DNA of 64,000 bases from Blastobasis lacticolella (Eukaryota > Arthropoda > Insecta > Lepidoptera > Blastobasidae): contig LR990050.1 in the NCBI GenBank assembly GCA_905147135.1, positions 13,824,001 to 13,888,000 on the forward strand, in the 5' to 3' direction. Of this stretch, positions 32,011 to 41,555 are shown piece after piece. Positions within the stretch are counted from its first letter, which is position 1; each line of letters starts with the position of its first letter. The position numbers were made by a program, and so were the translations under genes. The notes below the pieces were generated by a model that ran no database searches, had not been told where the DNA came from, and was given only the letters and a program-made list of their open reading frames with translations.

Positions 32011-33310
32011 CATTAAGTGCACGCTTTTATGGTAAAATACTGTAGAACTGTAATGGGCTAATGTCACGGGCTCAATTGTTCGAGTGGCTGATTCAATATT
32101 GGAACAGACGTCTGCCGGCTTTTAATTGAATTTTTCGATTCGATTCCACCAAATGTTGGATGTTGACGGTGTTTTATGAACTGGCTTTACGGTACGGTTC
32201 TGGTTGTGTAGGGATTTGTAATAGTTAACTGTTTGATCGGATACATAATAATATATTCATGTACCTATAAATAATTGTGGAAATGGTATTTGTCTACCAC
32301 CAACTGAACATTTCATTAGTGCCTGGAGAGTTTTACCATTTCATCGAGCATGAAAGTAACAATAGAGACCACATATTTATAAAATAAATAAAAAAAAACT
32401 TTTTTCTTTTAGCAAATGTTTTACAGAGCTAATAAACAGATGCCTTCTTTTAGGCTTAGCCAGTATTAGAGGAAACAAGTTAAAAATTTACATCAAAATC
32501 TCTACCTATTTTTTATCTAGTCGAGTCGATATGTGTGAAAACTACACGGGTAAACCTTGCGCAGATTTTGTAATAAAATTAAGTACGTGAAAGAAATTAC
32601 AATTATAAGGTAAATATACCGATAACCTTAAAGACGGCCTCACGGTGACACACGCTTTGGCTTTTTGTCACAGTGAGATCTACAAGTAGGTACGAATTCA
32701 CATTTCCCAATAAGGGATATGATCGTCTCTCACTATACAAGAGAATCATCATCGTCATCTTATATAATATAAGAAAGGTAATACAAAAAAAGACACAAAA
32801 TCCCTAGCAACACCAACAGATAATTGCATCCCCAATAGACCCACCCACCTACAAAAGCAAACAGACGGCGATAACTCGCGCCTCCGGACATATTCCCGGG
32901 CGTGTTTAGCGACAAAAGTGCGAATGCGCAATAAATTGTTCCTATCCGTGATTTACAGCTGCACTAAATGTTTGATTTGTGCCCGTAAATCGAGATGAGC
33001 GTTTGTCGGCCCAGCTGATCCACGGATTCGAGCCGCCAACGTTTACAGTCACCTTTACGTTGAAATTATGGTGGGGTGGTTGTGTTTACCAAATATATTT
33101 TTTTTTGCGGTATTTCGATACAGATGAAATGTTGTACGGATATTTAAAAGCTGAACGTGTTTCGGTTAAATGCTCAAGTTGAAACTGTGATTGGTTACGC
33201 CGATCAGCTAAATTCAATACTATGAAAATGTTTAAAACTACGATTGCTTTACCTATACTCCCTATATACCTAAAAGACTACGTATAATATATTTTAATAC
33301 TTTACTAAGT
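32011..33310. other. No recognised gene; CpG-rich part 32870-33050
   Basis: Mostly AT-rich. GCGATAACTCGCGCCTCCGG and ATTCCCGGGCGTGTTTAGCG lie in a short CpG-rich part. No repeats matched. Confidence 0.35.
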
Positions 33311-33314
33311 AAAC

Positions 33315-33375
33315 CGGCGGCGGTGACCACTTTCCATCAGGTGGCCTGCATGCCTGTTTGTCTGCCGAATTACAT
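33315..33375 (+). mobile_element. Retroposon family A fragment
   Basis: GGCGGCGGTGACCACTTTCC then ATCAGGTGGCCTGCATGCCT, with a decayed A-rich end. Confidence 0.75.
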
Positions 33376-33451
33376 CAATTATTTTTGTGTCCGTGTACAT
33401 TTTGTGTCGTTGCACAAAAAGCATTTTATTTCCATCACTAGTTACGCAGGT

Positions 33452-33570
33452 GGCGATGGCGGCGAATAAATACGGTAAACAGCCATTGCAGCCGTTAATG
33501 CCGCGATTTAAATCAGGAACACGCGATGCGCCCGCCACTTACCGCTGTCGAATTCAAATATCGAACACCT
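33452..33570 (+). repeat. CpG-rich duplicated segment pair 2, copy 1
   Basis: GGCGGCGAATAAATACGG, CCGCGATTTAAATC (14 bp identical) and TTCAAATATCGAAC occur in the same order at 34316-34431, about 860 bp away. Not a dispersed family here. Confidence 0.7.
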
Positions 33571-34315
33571 GACGTAGTAATAGAGTAGGTAGGTTTCGCT
33601 AGATAATATTGTGAATGAAACAACTGTTTGCATTGTAATAAATATGTGCTATATATTTGCTCAATTTATCACTTAGTAAAAGTTACTTGCGAACGCCATA
33701 TTAAATAAGAATTTTTTTCACAGCCATTGACTAACTAAAACCACAGACCATAAAACAGAAAAAGACAAAACAATTGAGCGCGACAACGATATTAATGACA
33801 GTAAAGGTGTTATGTGACTTTTCTTTAGGAGTTTTCCTATTGACGCCATGTGAGTTTTTATTTACGCCAGTCTTTTAAGCACTTTACGATATTTAGCTAT
33901 GGTATAATGATCGAACTAATTACTGCTACGCTAAAACATCGCAAAATTCTTTTAACAGTTGTGATGTTGTGGCCAAATACAATACTCTCAAATATTTTAG
34001 ATTTATTATAAAAAATAATAAGACTAAATTATTTAGTTATTGGTGCTGAAGTTCATGTGTAGAGTACACATGAAGCTCTTCAATTTTAGTGAGATTTGGT
34101 TAGAATTGGAAGTGCTACGAACTCTGCTACGAAAGCCTACGAATGGTTGTCTTTGTTATTGTGAAGTAGTTCCGCGCCTTTTCATAATAAAATCGTAAAC
34201 ATAATTTGCTTAATAAAATCCACAAAAGTCCATAAAAACATTTAATAAATATACCTATACTAAATACAGTCGAAACGTGAGTCGGCTATTATTTGTTTAT
34301 CAGCCTATTGTGAAC
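33571..34315. other. No recognised feature
   Basis: AT-rich DNA without repeat match or coding signal. Confidence 0.4.
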
Positions 34316-34431
34316 AGGCCGCGGCGGCAACAAATAACGGCCACAAACGTTAAACACCGCGATTTAAATCGGAACCGCCATGAATTCGCCGCTTAGCGCG
34401 TTTGAATTTAAATGTCGAACGCCGCCAAATT
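34316..34431 (+). repeat. CpG-rich duplicated segment pair 2, copy 2
   Basis: GGCCGCGGCGGCAACAAATA, CCGCGATTTAAATCGGAACC and TTTAAATGTCGAACGCCGCC. Ordered similarity to 33452-33570. A weaker echo of the first part, GGCCGCGGCAATAAATATGG, lies at 52927. Confidence 0.7.
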
Positions 34432-34610
34432 GTAACTTGATAGCGCATTGAAATTGGGGTACAATAACCGTTGTAATTGGTTGTACAAAACTCGTGACGA
34501 TTTATAATCCGTAAGCAATGAGAATGGGATGGTGCCTTATCGAAGTAGTAAAAAGGGGTATTTTATTTATTATTGGCATTTTATTGCATAGCATGCACCT
34601 ATAGCAGTAA

Positions 34611-34897
34611 GGCGCGGATTATATCAAGCGTCGGCGACGCACGTTGCGTCGGCGACGCAACTTGCGTTATGCTGTCAACTCAAAATTGTATGAACTTCTA
34701 ATGCGCGCGCCGACGCAACCTGCGTTTTACCTGCGTCGCCGACGCAACCTGCGTTATCGACGCAGCCTGCGTCGGCGACGCATCTTTCGTTAAGCTGTCA
34801 ACTCAAAATTGTATGATTTTCAAATGCGCGCGCCGACGCAGGTAAAACGCAGGTTGCGTCGGAGACGCAGGTAAAACGCAGGTTGCGTCAAGAATTC
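34611..34897. repeat. Left subterminal palindromic repeats of outer transposon
   Basis: Repeated GCGTCGGCGACGCA and GACGCAACCTGCGT units with two copies of GCTGTCAACTCAAAATTGTA about 120 bp apart. The right end (40340-40461) has the same palindromes in series. Possible transposase binding sites (inference). Confidence 0.8.
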
Positions 34898-34900
34898 TAA

Positions 34901-36042
34901 GGCCGGGCACAGACCTACCGGTCAGGGCCGGGCCGGGCCAGACCTGCCGATCAGGGCCGGGCCGGGTTTAACGTGAAGGCCATATTATTTTCATCGACAA
35001 TGTACTAGCCGTCACACACTTATAGACGCCCGGAGAGCGCACCCGGTCAAAACTTTCAACCGTCCTGAAAGAGGCGAGGCTTGCATATAATCTTCTTATA
35101 ATCGGCATATACAGACCGTAAGCTTTCCGGGCCGGGCCCATCGGGGCGGATCTGTAATAAAATTATCAAAGAGATTGGTATACCTGGGAAAGGTATATTC
35201 CTCTATGGTTGACCCTGAGTCCATTACTTTGGCAGGGCAAAAATTCCTATGTTGAAATATAAAAAAAAAGGATTATCACAACCGTAATCTCAAAGACGTT
35301 GCGTGGCAAGAAGTAAATAGATATGTTGATGTGAAGTTTAAATGTTAGATGAAGACGAGAAAAAAATACGCATCAGTCTACTGCCATCAGTCTTCGTGAA
35401 TACATGAATTGGACCCGGGTCAAGTTGGCTCTGTTTAGCCTGAGGCTTGAACTGGGTCCAGCCCCAAGGTGACTCTTTCTATTCGGAAACTATTGGTCCT
35501 AGAACACTAGTCCCTAAAGATATATGATAGTACTCGACGAATTCTACATTTCGAATGACAGTTTTAAATTTAACGTCTCTCTTACAAAACGTAGATTTCG
35601 ACGAGTACCTAATATCATTTCTCTATAGAAACTATTCTTCTAGGACCTATGGTTCTCAAGTTATAACAGTTTTCAATTTGCAACAGTTACTTTAAATGTA
35701 TATCTCGACGAGTGATACAATTCTTTTTAGAGACTAGTGTTCTAGGACCAATAGAATCAGAGTTATAACGGCTTTAAGTTTAACAGCCGTCATTCGAAAT
35801 GTAGATCTGGACGAGTAGGTACAGTAGTTCAGTAGACTGATACTGCCTACCATCTTTCCCTTTTTTGTAGGTTTTCAGCGCCAAACAGTAAGGCGATGCA
35901 CATTAATTCGTCATCTATTTCTACCCGTTAACCTTTCCCGGCAAGCGCTTGATAACGACTAAGAAAATTTTAAGAATGTCCGGCCCGGTAGGTGTGCCGG
36001 TTGGGCCCGTCCCTGACCTTTTCCATAGGTCTGTGCCCGCAC
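34901..36042. mobile_element. Nested TIR element 2, TAA duplications
   Basis: The left end is GGCCGGGCACAGACCTACCG. The reverse complement of the right end is GTGCGGGCACAGACCTATGG. GGTCAGGG and a CGGGCC block continue the match on both sides. TAA stands at 34898-34900 and 36043-36045. Inside are GGCCGGGCCGGG repeats, a hairpin at 35412-35456 (GGACCCGGGTCAAG against CTTGAACTGGGTCC) and family C units. No coding frame. It is inserted in the left arm of the outer element. Confidence 0.75.
35490..35835. repeat. Family C tandem array, locus 2
   Basis: One unit in minus orientation (35490-35575: CACTAGTCCCTAAAG, GATAGTACTCGACG) is followed by about two and a half in plus orientation. The palindrome is decayed here (AACAGCCGTCATTCG). 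Same flip as at 4435 and 39588. Confidence 0.8.
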
Positions 36043-36251
36043 TAAAGCAGGGCTTTTATGTCAACAAGACAAGGAGTTTATATACTGCAAAATAAGTTTG
36101 GATAGAGACTGGGAGACTGGATATCACAAGATATATCCATAGAGTTATATACCTCGTATAGTAACTCTATGGGCTATCCATAATAGACCCTGACCCCACA
36201 CAGGCGTGGGCGATGCGGTCGCGTACTATTGGACTGAATGCGCCCGCGTAC

Positions 36252-36298
36252 AGACGTTTATTTATTTATTTTTTTAACTGTTTATTGTACACAATAAT
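36252..36298 (-). mobile_element. LINE family K 3' terminus
   Basis: On the minus strand ATTGTGTACAATAAACAGTT passes into an AAAT tail, as at 43370-43402. Very short. A 50-bp AAT microsatellite (36301-36349) follows. Confidence 0.55.
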
Positions 36299-36339
36299 GA
36301 TATAATAATAATAATAATAAATAATAATAATAAATAATA

Positions 36340-36475
36340 ATAATAAATATTCGTGGACAAATTCACACAGCGCCATCTAGCCCCAAACTAAGCAAAGCTT
36401 GTACTATGGGTGCTAGATAACTGATATACTACTTAAATACTTTTTAAATACATACTTATTATTAGTCAATGCACT
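36340..36475 (-). mobile_element. SINE family D, headless copy
   Basis: ACAAATTCACACAGCGCCAT, TAAGCAAAGCTTGTACTATG and GGTGCTAGATAACTGATA, then TACATACTTATTATTAG. Reverse complement of the 37245 copy; the tRNA-like head is absent. Confidence 0.75.
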
Positions 36476-36614
36476 AGCCTATCATAATAATAATCACATG
36501 TATGACCTGTGCAGCGAAGGGGGATGTCACGGCCACCCGCTTGCAGAACGCGTCGTGAGTTTTCTGCTGTGTTCCCTTTAAGAACTACAGATCGCCCCTG
36601 TTTGGGGGAAGCTT

Positions 36615-36642
36615 TTAGTGACAAGTCATTGTCACTAAAATT
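36615..36642. other. Perfect 11-bp inverted repeat
   Basis: TTTTAGTGACA, six nucleotides AGTCAT, TGTCACTAAAA. A short hairpin immediately before the family M copy. It could be part of the same small element. Confidence 0.8.
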
Positions 36643-36644
36643 TC

Positions 36645-36775
36645 GCCACAAACTTATCTGGCCCGGTGGCTTAAAGCTGAACTAAGTGTCGCCATTTAAA
36701 AATGTCATTTTGTTTGTCAACAACAGCGACGCCGTCACCGTGTCAGGTAAGTTTGTGGCACCTACCATTGAGTAT
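36645..36775 (+). mobile_element. Repeat family M with inverted ends (MITE-like)
   Basis: GCCACAAACTTATCTGG near the left mirrors CAGGTAAGTTTGTGGC on the right, about 115 bp apart. The inside CTAAGTGTCGCCATTT and CAACAGCGACGCCGTCACCG matches 25045-25155. No TSD recognised. Confidence 0.55.
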
Positions 36776-36819
36776 TGCAAAGTAAAAAGTTTGCAAAAAT
36801 ATCCAACTTATTTATTACT

Positions 36820-36960
36820 AGCGGTTGCCCGCGACTTTGTTCGCGTTAAATACTCATCATTAACTCATTCTATCATATGCAAAAATATTCCCCATGAAAA
36901 TAATCACCTTAAATCTGTGATAAACTTAAAAGGATATCAGGTGAACTAGTTCTGCACGGA
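36820..36960 (-). mobile_element. Family F-like fragment
   Basis: TACTAGCGGTTGCCCGCGAC then TTTGTTCGCGTTAAATAC resembles the ACTAGTGG...CGACTTCG opening of family F at 15999 and 52331. Only the end is recognisable. Confidence 0.4.
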
Positions 36961-37244
36961 CCACAGGTAACTTTTAAGGTTATATTTTACTGTTCAGATT
37001 TATTTTGCTGAATATGTTACATAGTTTCGATGGGGTCAATTCCGCAAAAAGCATAAAAGGCACTCATTGTAACTGGTTATAAGACTGCGCTAGTAGGCCA
37101 GGTTCACTAAAAAGTTTAGATCTTAAAGGAGTATACGCTGGCGCTGGCCTATGGTAGTCTTCTACATAACCTCATCCCCCTTGATCTGACTGACTTCTGT
37201 TTAAGTGGATTTAAAACGCCACAAAACATCAGCATCACTAAGTT

Positions 37245-37465
37245 AAATCCTGTTTCTGTCTGCCACCCAGAGATCCTGGGTTCGATTCAGAAATGATGAA
37301 TTTTAATATATGTTATCTGGGTCTAGGTGTTATATGTACTTATCATGAGTATGTTTTTAAAAAATATGTAAGTAAGTTTAGTTATCTAGCATCCATAACA
37401 CAAGCTTTGCTTACTTTGAGGCAAGATGGCGCTGTGTGAATTGTTCAAGTATATTTATTTAATAT
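37245..37465 (+). mobile_element. tRNA-related SINE family D copy
   Basis: A B-box-like GGTTCGATTC (37279-37288) within GATCCTGGGTTCGATTCAG is followed by the body TTATCTGGGTCTAGGTGTTA, GTTATCTAGCATCCATAACA, CAAGCTTTGCTTACTTTG, and the end GATGGCGCTGTGTGAATTGT plus a TATTTATTTAA tail. No convincing A-box. Confidence 0.75.
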
Positions 37466-37664
37466 TTTTGATTGATAATATAGAGCTGAGATCAACTTAC
37501 ATCGGAATAGTCAAAATCTCTGAAACAGTCCTTTTTTGTTTATATTTAAATTTTCTGTCAACATCTACTTAGTTGACTAAAGTTTCAGCCAATTTAACAA
37601 AACAGCATTTTTATAGAACAAATTGAGTTTAAATTGATATATCTTTATTAATTTACTTTTTTAT

Positions 37665-38195
37665 CTAAATAAAACATTTCACAAACACTACATTTAAGTG
37701 AAGCTTACAACAATTATACATTATTGAAACCGCACTTAAATCATTTAAGCCGTTCCTAAGATCAGCGCGCAGAAACGCATTGACAAACAGACAGCAGTAG
37801 GTAACATGTTCAGATGGTTGGTTTTTCATCGATAATATTCTACAGTTTTTTGTGTTGAGAATTTTTTTTATTTGTAGATTTAGGTTATCTTTTCTAATTG
37901 TGTACTTTCTGTAGCTTTTATAAAAGCGTAAATACAATAGGTACTTTCTGAGTCTGTTAAAATGGGTATGAAATTGGCCATACAAATGTCTTTCTGTGTT
38001 AAATGGATGTACAGCATATCTTCTTAGTCGTTTCTTTTTTACTATTTTTCCTGGATTTCGTTGCTCTCTCCGCATCAGCCAAACAATTAAAAGAAATACA
38101 GCACTGACCATGTTGAGGGTCGCGGATTCAAAAGTGCTAATAAAGGTGAACACGCACTTACGCTGCGCGACGCGGCAGCGGCACGGCAACTGCAC
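37665..38195 (-). pseudogene. PIF/Harbinger-like transposase N-terminal exon
   Basis: A 176-codon frame. The most likely start is Met29 (ATG at 38109-38111), since the frame's first codon is GTG. A short hydrophobic and then basic start leads to RLRRYAVHPFNTERHLYGQF (about residues 57-76), then HTHFNRLRKY and, near residue 91, FYKSYRKYTI. The order basic run, aromatic-x-VHP, N-R-x-GxF and F-x-x-YxR is that of the N-terminal region of insect PIF/Harbinger transposases as I know it. The further part (NQPSEHVTYCC) may be a decayed continuation. The DDE nuclease domain and the MADF/Myb partner gene were not found. The conserved Trp of the WVHP motif is Ala here. Minus strand within the outer TAA-flanked transposon, which supports the call. 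Confidence 0.55.
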
Positions 38196-38456
38196 TGCAA
38201 CGTCTATTCTGAACGCACTGCTGCGACGCGATATTGCGCGTTACTTCAGTCAAAGATGTGTAATGTTAGGCAGGACAAGGTTTTAAATAGAGTTTGTTGG
38301 TCATATTATTTTTTTAAGCCGACCCCATATGTTAGTCTAAAAAACAGTTCGTCACAGTTCGAAGATAAATGACATTTTTTATTCATACACGTAACCATTT
38401 GCGATAAAGCGTTCTTCCTTGCACGAAATCAGTTGCGTCAACAAACACATACCTAA

Positions 38457-38766
38457 GCGAGCGGCCACACAGAAAAGACTCGTCGCGGATAAGTCAAGAG
38501 CGTAGGCAAGACAAGGACAGCAAGCGCTGCGGGCGAGGCCCGGCTCCCGCACCCCTGCTCTCGCCCGCGGCGCGCCCTTGCCTCGTCTTTTCTGTATGTT
38601 TCAAGTCGTGTCTGCGACGCGTCCTCGCCCTGTCCTAGTCCTGTCTTTTCTGTATGTTTTGCGTCGCGACGTTTCTATACATTTAGTATGAAAGTATATT
38701 GAACGGGCGCGGGCGCCGCGTCTGCGACGTGTCTGCGTCTTACGTCTTTTCTGTGTGGCCGCTCGC
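38457..38766. mobile_element. 310-bp MITE with perfect 23-bp TIR, TAA duplications
   Basis: The left end GCGAGCGGCCACACAGAAAA plus GAC is matched exactly by the reverse complement of the right end. TAA is at 38454-38456 and 38767-38769. The interior is CpG-rich, with GTCTTTTCTGTATGTTT twice. Non-coding, so it would need a transposase in trans; PIF/Harbinger is the best fit from the TAA. Confidence 0.88.
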
Positions 38767-39050
38767 TAAGACAGTATTACTTTTTAAATCTCATACACCT
38801 ATGTCTGAAAGCTGAAATAATCATATTATCAAAATCGAACCATGTTCAGCATGTAACACACGATTCACCGGAACATTATTATTATTTATTATGCATCGCA
38901 CCGTTTCGGCTGAATGCGGTGCAGGTGGTGCTACCCACTCGTATGGACGGTGCACGCCATCATCAAACCTGTCTCTCGACGCTGCGTTTTGCAGCACAAG
39001 TGCATATAGACCTTTAGACTATTGACATCTGAACGTTTATACCTGTTTAA

Positions 39051-40317
39051 ACCATGGACTTACTACCCAAAGGGACTGCGCACTGCTTTGACTAAAACCG
39101 GGCAGAGCGAGAGTCACCATCGATAGTCCTTTGTCCCTTTCTAACAGTGTAAACACAATGTTATTGGCATAATCATCGTCATTCTAAATTGACAAGTGTT
39201 GTGTTTGGTGTTGCCATTATTGGAGAAATATATTTAACGTGAATTTGGTATTATTATGAGGTAATCCGTACAATCCGAAAAGTAGTTGTCAAAATACCTT
39301 TTGATCTACTGAACGTTTCTCCGACAAACGTCGAGTCGACATAGTTATTAACCTACGACTTTTTGTTTCACAAAACAGATGAAAGAGTTCGGTAACGATT
39401 TATCCTACAACACTAGTTTCTAAAGAGAAGTAATAGTACTCGTCGATATCTACATTTCGGGTGACAGCTGTCAAACTTAAATGTGTTATAACTCGGAACC
39501 CTTTGCTTCTAGAACACTGGTTTCTAAAGAAATATGATAGTACTCGTCGAGATCTACATTTCGTATGACAGCTGTCAAACTTAGAACTGTCATCCAAAAT
39601 GTAGATCTCGATGAGTACTATCGTATTGCTCAAGGAACTAGTGTTCTAAGACACATCGTTTCCGAGTTACAACAGTTCTAAGTTTGACAGCTGTCATGCG
39701 AAATGTAGATCTCGGCGAACACTATCATTTTTCTTTAGGAACGAGTGTTATAGCACCAATAGTTTAGGAGTTATTTCAGTTCAAACTTTGACAGCTGTCA
39801 TTCGAAATGTAGATCTCAACAAGTACTACCATTTCTCTCCAGAAACTAGTGTTTTAGGACCAATATGTGCCGATTTATAAAAGATTTAACATTGACAGCT
39901 GTCATTCGAAATGTAGATCTCAACAAGTACTATCATTTCTCTCTAGAAACTAGTGTTTTAGGACCAATGGGTACCGATTTATAAAAGATTTAACATTGAC
40001 AGCTGTCATACGAAATGATGATCTCGAGGAATGTTATCATTTCACTCTAGGAACTAGTGTTCTAGGGCCAATAGTTTCCGAGTAGCAGGGTAAGCTTGGG
40101 CTGGACCCTGGTGAAAACATGACCTTCAGATTGCACCCGGTCCGGCTCTGCCTGGCCCTGAGGTCGGTGTCCGCGCCAAATAATAAAAGTAATTCGGAAT
40201 TTGCATCAACAATGGTGGCAACACTAGAAAGGGACACAGGACTATCGATGGTGACTCTCGCTCTGTCCGGTTTTAGTCAAAGCAGTGCGCAGTCCCTTTG
40301 GGTAGTAAGTCCATGGT
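39051..40317. mobile_element. Foldback-like TIR element, about 98-bp TIR, TTAA duplications
   Basis: ACCATGGACTTACTACCCAA at the left and its reverse complement at the right continue for about 98 bp with two differences, past CACCATCGATAGTCCT. Weaker similarity goes on inside the TIR after an indel. TTAA stands at 39047-39050 and 40318-40321. Because both flanks read GTTTAAACC, a TAA target is possible but fits less well. TTAA targets are known for piggyBac, but the ends do not start with the usual CC. The centre is the family C array. No coding. Confidence 0.85.
39400..40085. repeat. Family C tandem array, locus 3, with orientation switch
   Basis: About two minus-oriented units (39400-39585), then about five plus-oriented units (39590-40085). 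TGACAGCTGTCA at 39462 and 39566 gives a 104-bp period. Units carry AATGTAGATCTC, CATTTCTCT and AACTAGTGTTCTAGG. The switch makes an inverted repeat centred near 39588. Confidence 0.9.
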
Positions 40318-40339
40318 TTAAACTGTTGAAGTCCAGCGT

Positions 40340-40461
40340 TTGACAGCCCGACGCAACCTGCGTCGGCGACGCAGGTTGCGTCGGCGACGCACGGTGCGTC
40401 GGCGACGCAGGTTGCGTCGGCGACGCAAGGTGCGTCGCCGACGCTTGATATAATCCGGGCC
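40340..40461. repeat. Right subterminal palindromic repeats of outer transposon
   Basis: Series of GCGTCGGCGACGCA with GGTTGCGTCGGCGACGC spacing, ending CGCTTGATATAATCCGGGCC. An open minus-strand frame of PASPT repeats here is a by-product of the 18-bp periodicity. Confidence 0.85.
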
Positions 40462-40509
40462 TAAATAAATAACTATATGTTTTCGCATTTGTCAACTACC
40501 GCAACTACA

Positions 40510-40705
40510 ACCCGGCGCGATTTCGTTCACTAACACCCATTTTACCCCTACCTACCCTTTTTTCTTGCTTATAAACCTTCCTCTTGAATCACTCTATCTA
40601 TCGTTAAAAACCGCATTAAATCCGTTGCGTAGTTTAAAAGATCTAAGTGTACATCAATTCATAGGGACAGAAGCGATTTTGCTTTATACTGTCTATAGTA
40701 GATAG
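40510..40705 (-). mobile_element. Interspersed repeat family F copy
   Basis: Reverse complement carries AGATCTTTTAAACTACGCAA, ATGCGGTTTTTAACGATAGA, TAGAGTGATTCAAGAGGAAG and GAACGAAATCGCGCCGGG. Matches 51735-52045 (opposite orientation). Confidence 0.75.
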
Positions 40706-41310
40706 AATGCGTCTTGCCTTACACAAACTTGTAGGCATTTATGTAACAAAGTATCCGTAGAAAATTAAATTCAATATTGACTAGGTATAGGTACAGCGGA
40801 ATACCCGCAGGCCAACATCTGCTATATTAACATATCAAATCGAGACCGAAATCAGTTGGGCACAAAGCAAGCAAACGCCTCAATGGAACAGACCTAATAT
40901 TATATTGATGGGTTCGATTCGGCGGGAGGCGTCGCCCTAGAGCGCGTTTTTGCACGATATTTATGGCTTTGTAGATAGTGGGCCGGCGTCATGAAATATT
41001 AAACGCGTTACAAGTGGCATATAGGCAGGAATATGAGGTAAGAAAAAAGTCTGATTCATTTGGGTTTTGTGGTGGTTGTTGTGTGGATGTGCTTTGATTG
41101 TGTAAGATAAATAGATTTAATGTTCGTAATAAGTTGATATGGTGTTTTGTGTTAATAAATTTTAAATTGTATTTTCTTCGTGCCTTAGTAAATAATATGT
41201 AATTATTTGAATACATAAAATATTGTATCGATTTTTTCTATTAAGGTGAACAGTGGGAACGGTGGGGCTGGGGTCGTCGTGCCCGGGATGGACCAGGGCG
41301 CGGCGTGGTT

Positions 41311-41475
41311 CACTGAGGCCAGGCATTTGAGCGCCATCACACCTAATGGTAAGTGACGATGCGGCCGAAGATGGAGCATGCCCATCTTAAGCCAGCCTAT
41401 TTACTTTAGCCTTGAAGGCGTCAAGATTATAGTAATCATGGGAACACATTCATAAGCAACGTGTTCCATTCCTTA
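41311..41475 (+). mobile_element. Interspersed repeat family G copy
   Basis: GGCCAGGCATTTGAGCGCCA, TGGTAAGTGACGATGCGGCC, GATGGAGCATGCCCATCTTA and AATCATGGGAACACATTC. Same order as 8384-8525. Confidence 0.75.
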
Positions 41476-41555
41476 GCCGTACAAATTTACTGTAAAATAT
41501 AGTAAATTAAAATTCTGAAACTGGCATCACATTTGTGGTTTCGCATCACATTTTG

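Larger units (their letters stand above)
34611..40461 (-). mobile_element. Outer TIR transposon (PIF/Harbinger-type), nested insertions
   Basis: The left end reads GGCGCGGATTATATCAAGCG, the reverse complement of the right end GGCCCGGATTATATCAAGCG. The match continues to 32 bp with one difference. TAA flanks both sides (34608-34610 and 40462-40464), the 3-bp TWA duplication known for PIF/Harbinger. The ends are built of GCGTCGGCGACGC palindromes. A Harbinger-like transposase exon lies at 37665-38195 on the minus strand. At least three other TIR elements and two SINE D copies sit inside, so the original element was much shorter. The catalytic exon was not found. Confidence 0.75.

Noticed and set aside
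34316..34431. Duplicated segment as terminal repeat of the outer transposon
   Set aside because: Both copies of the pair lie outside and to the left of the TAA at 34608, with no copy at the right end.
40277..40495. Frame with PASPT repeats
   Set aside because: It is the translation of the 18-bp-periodic palindromic end of the outer transposon.
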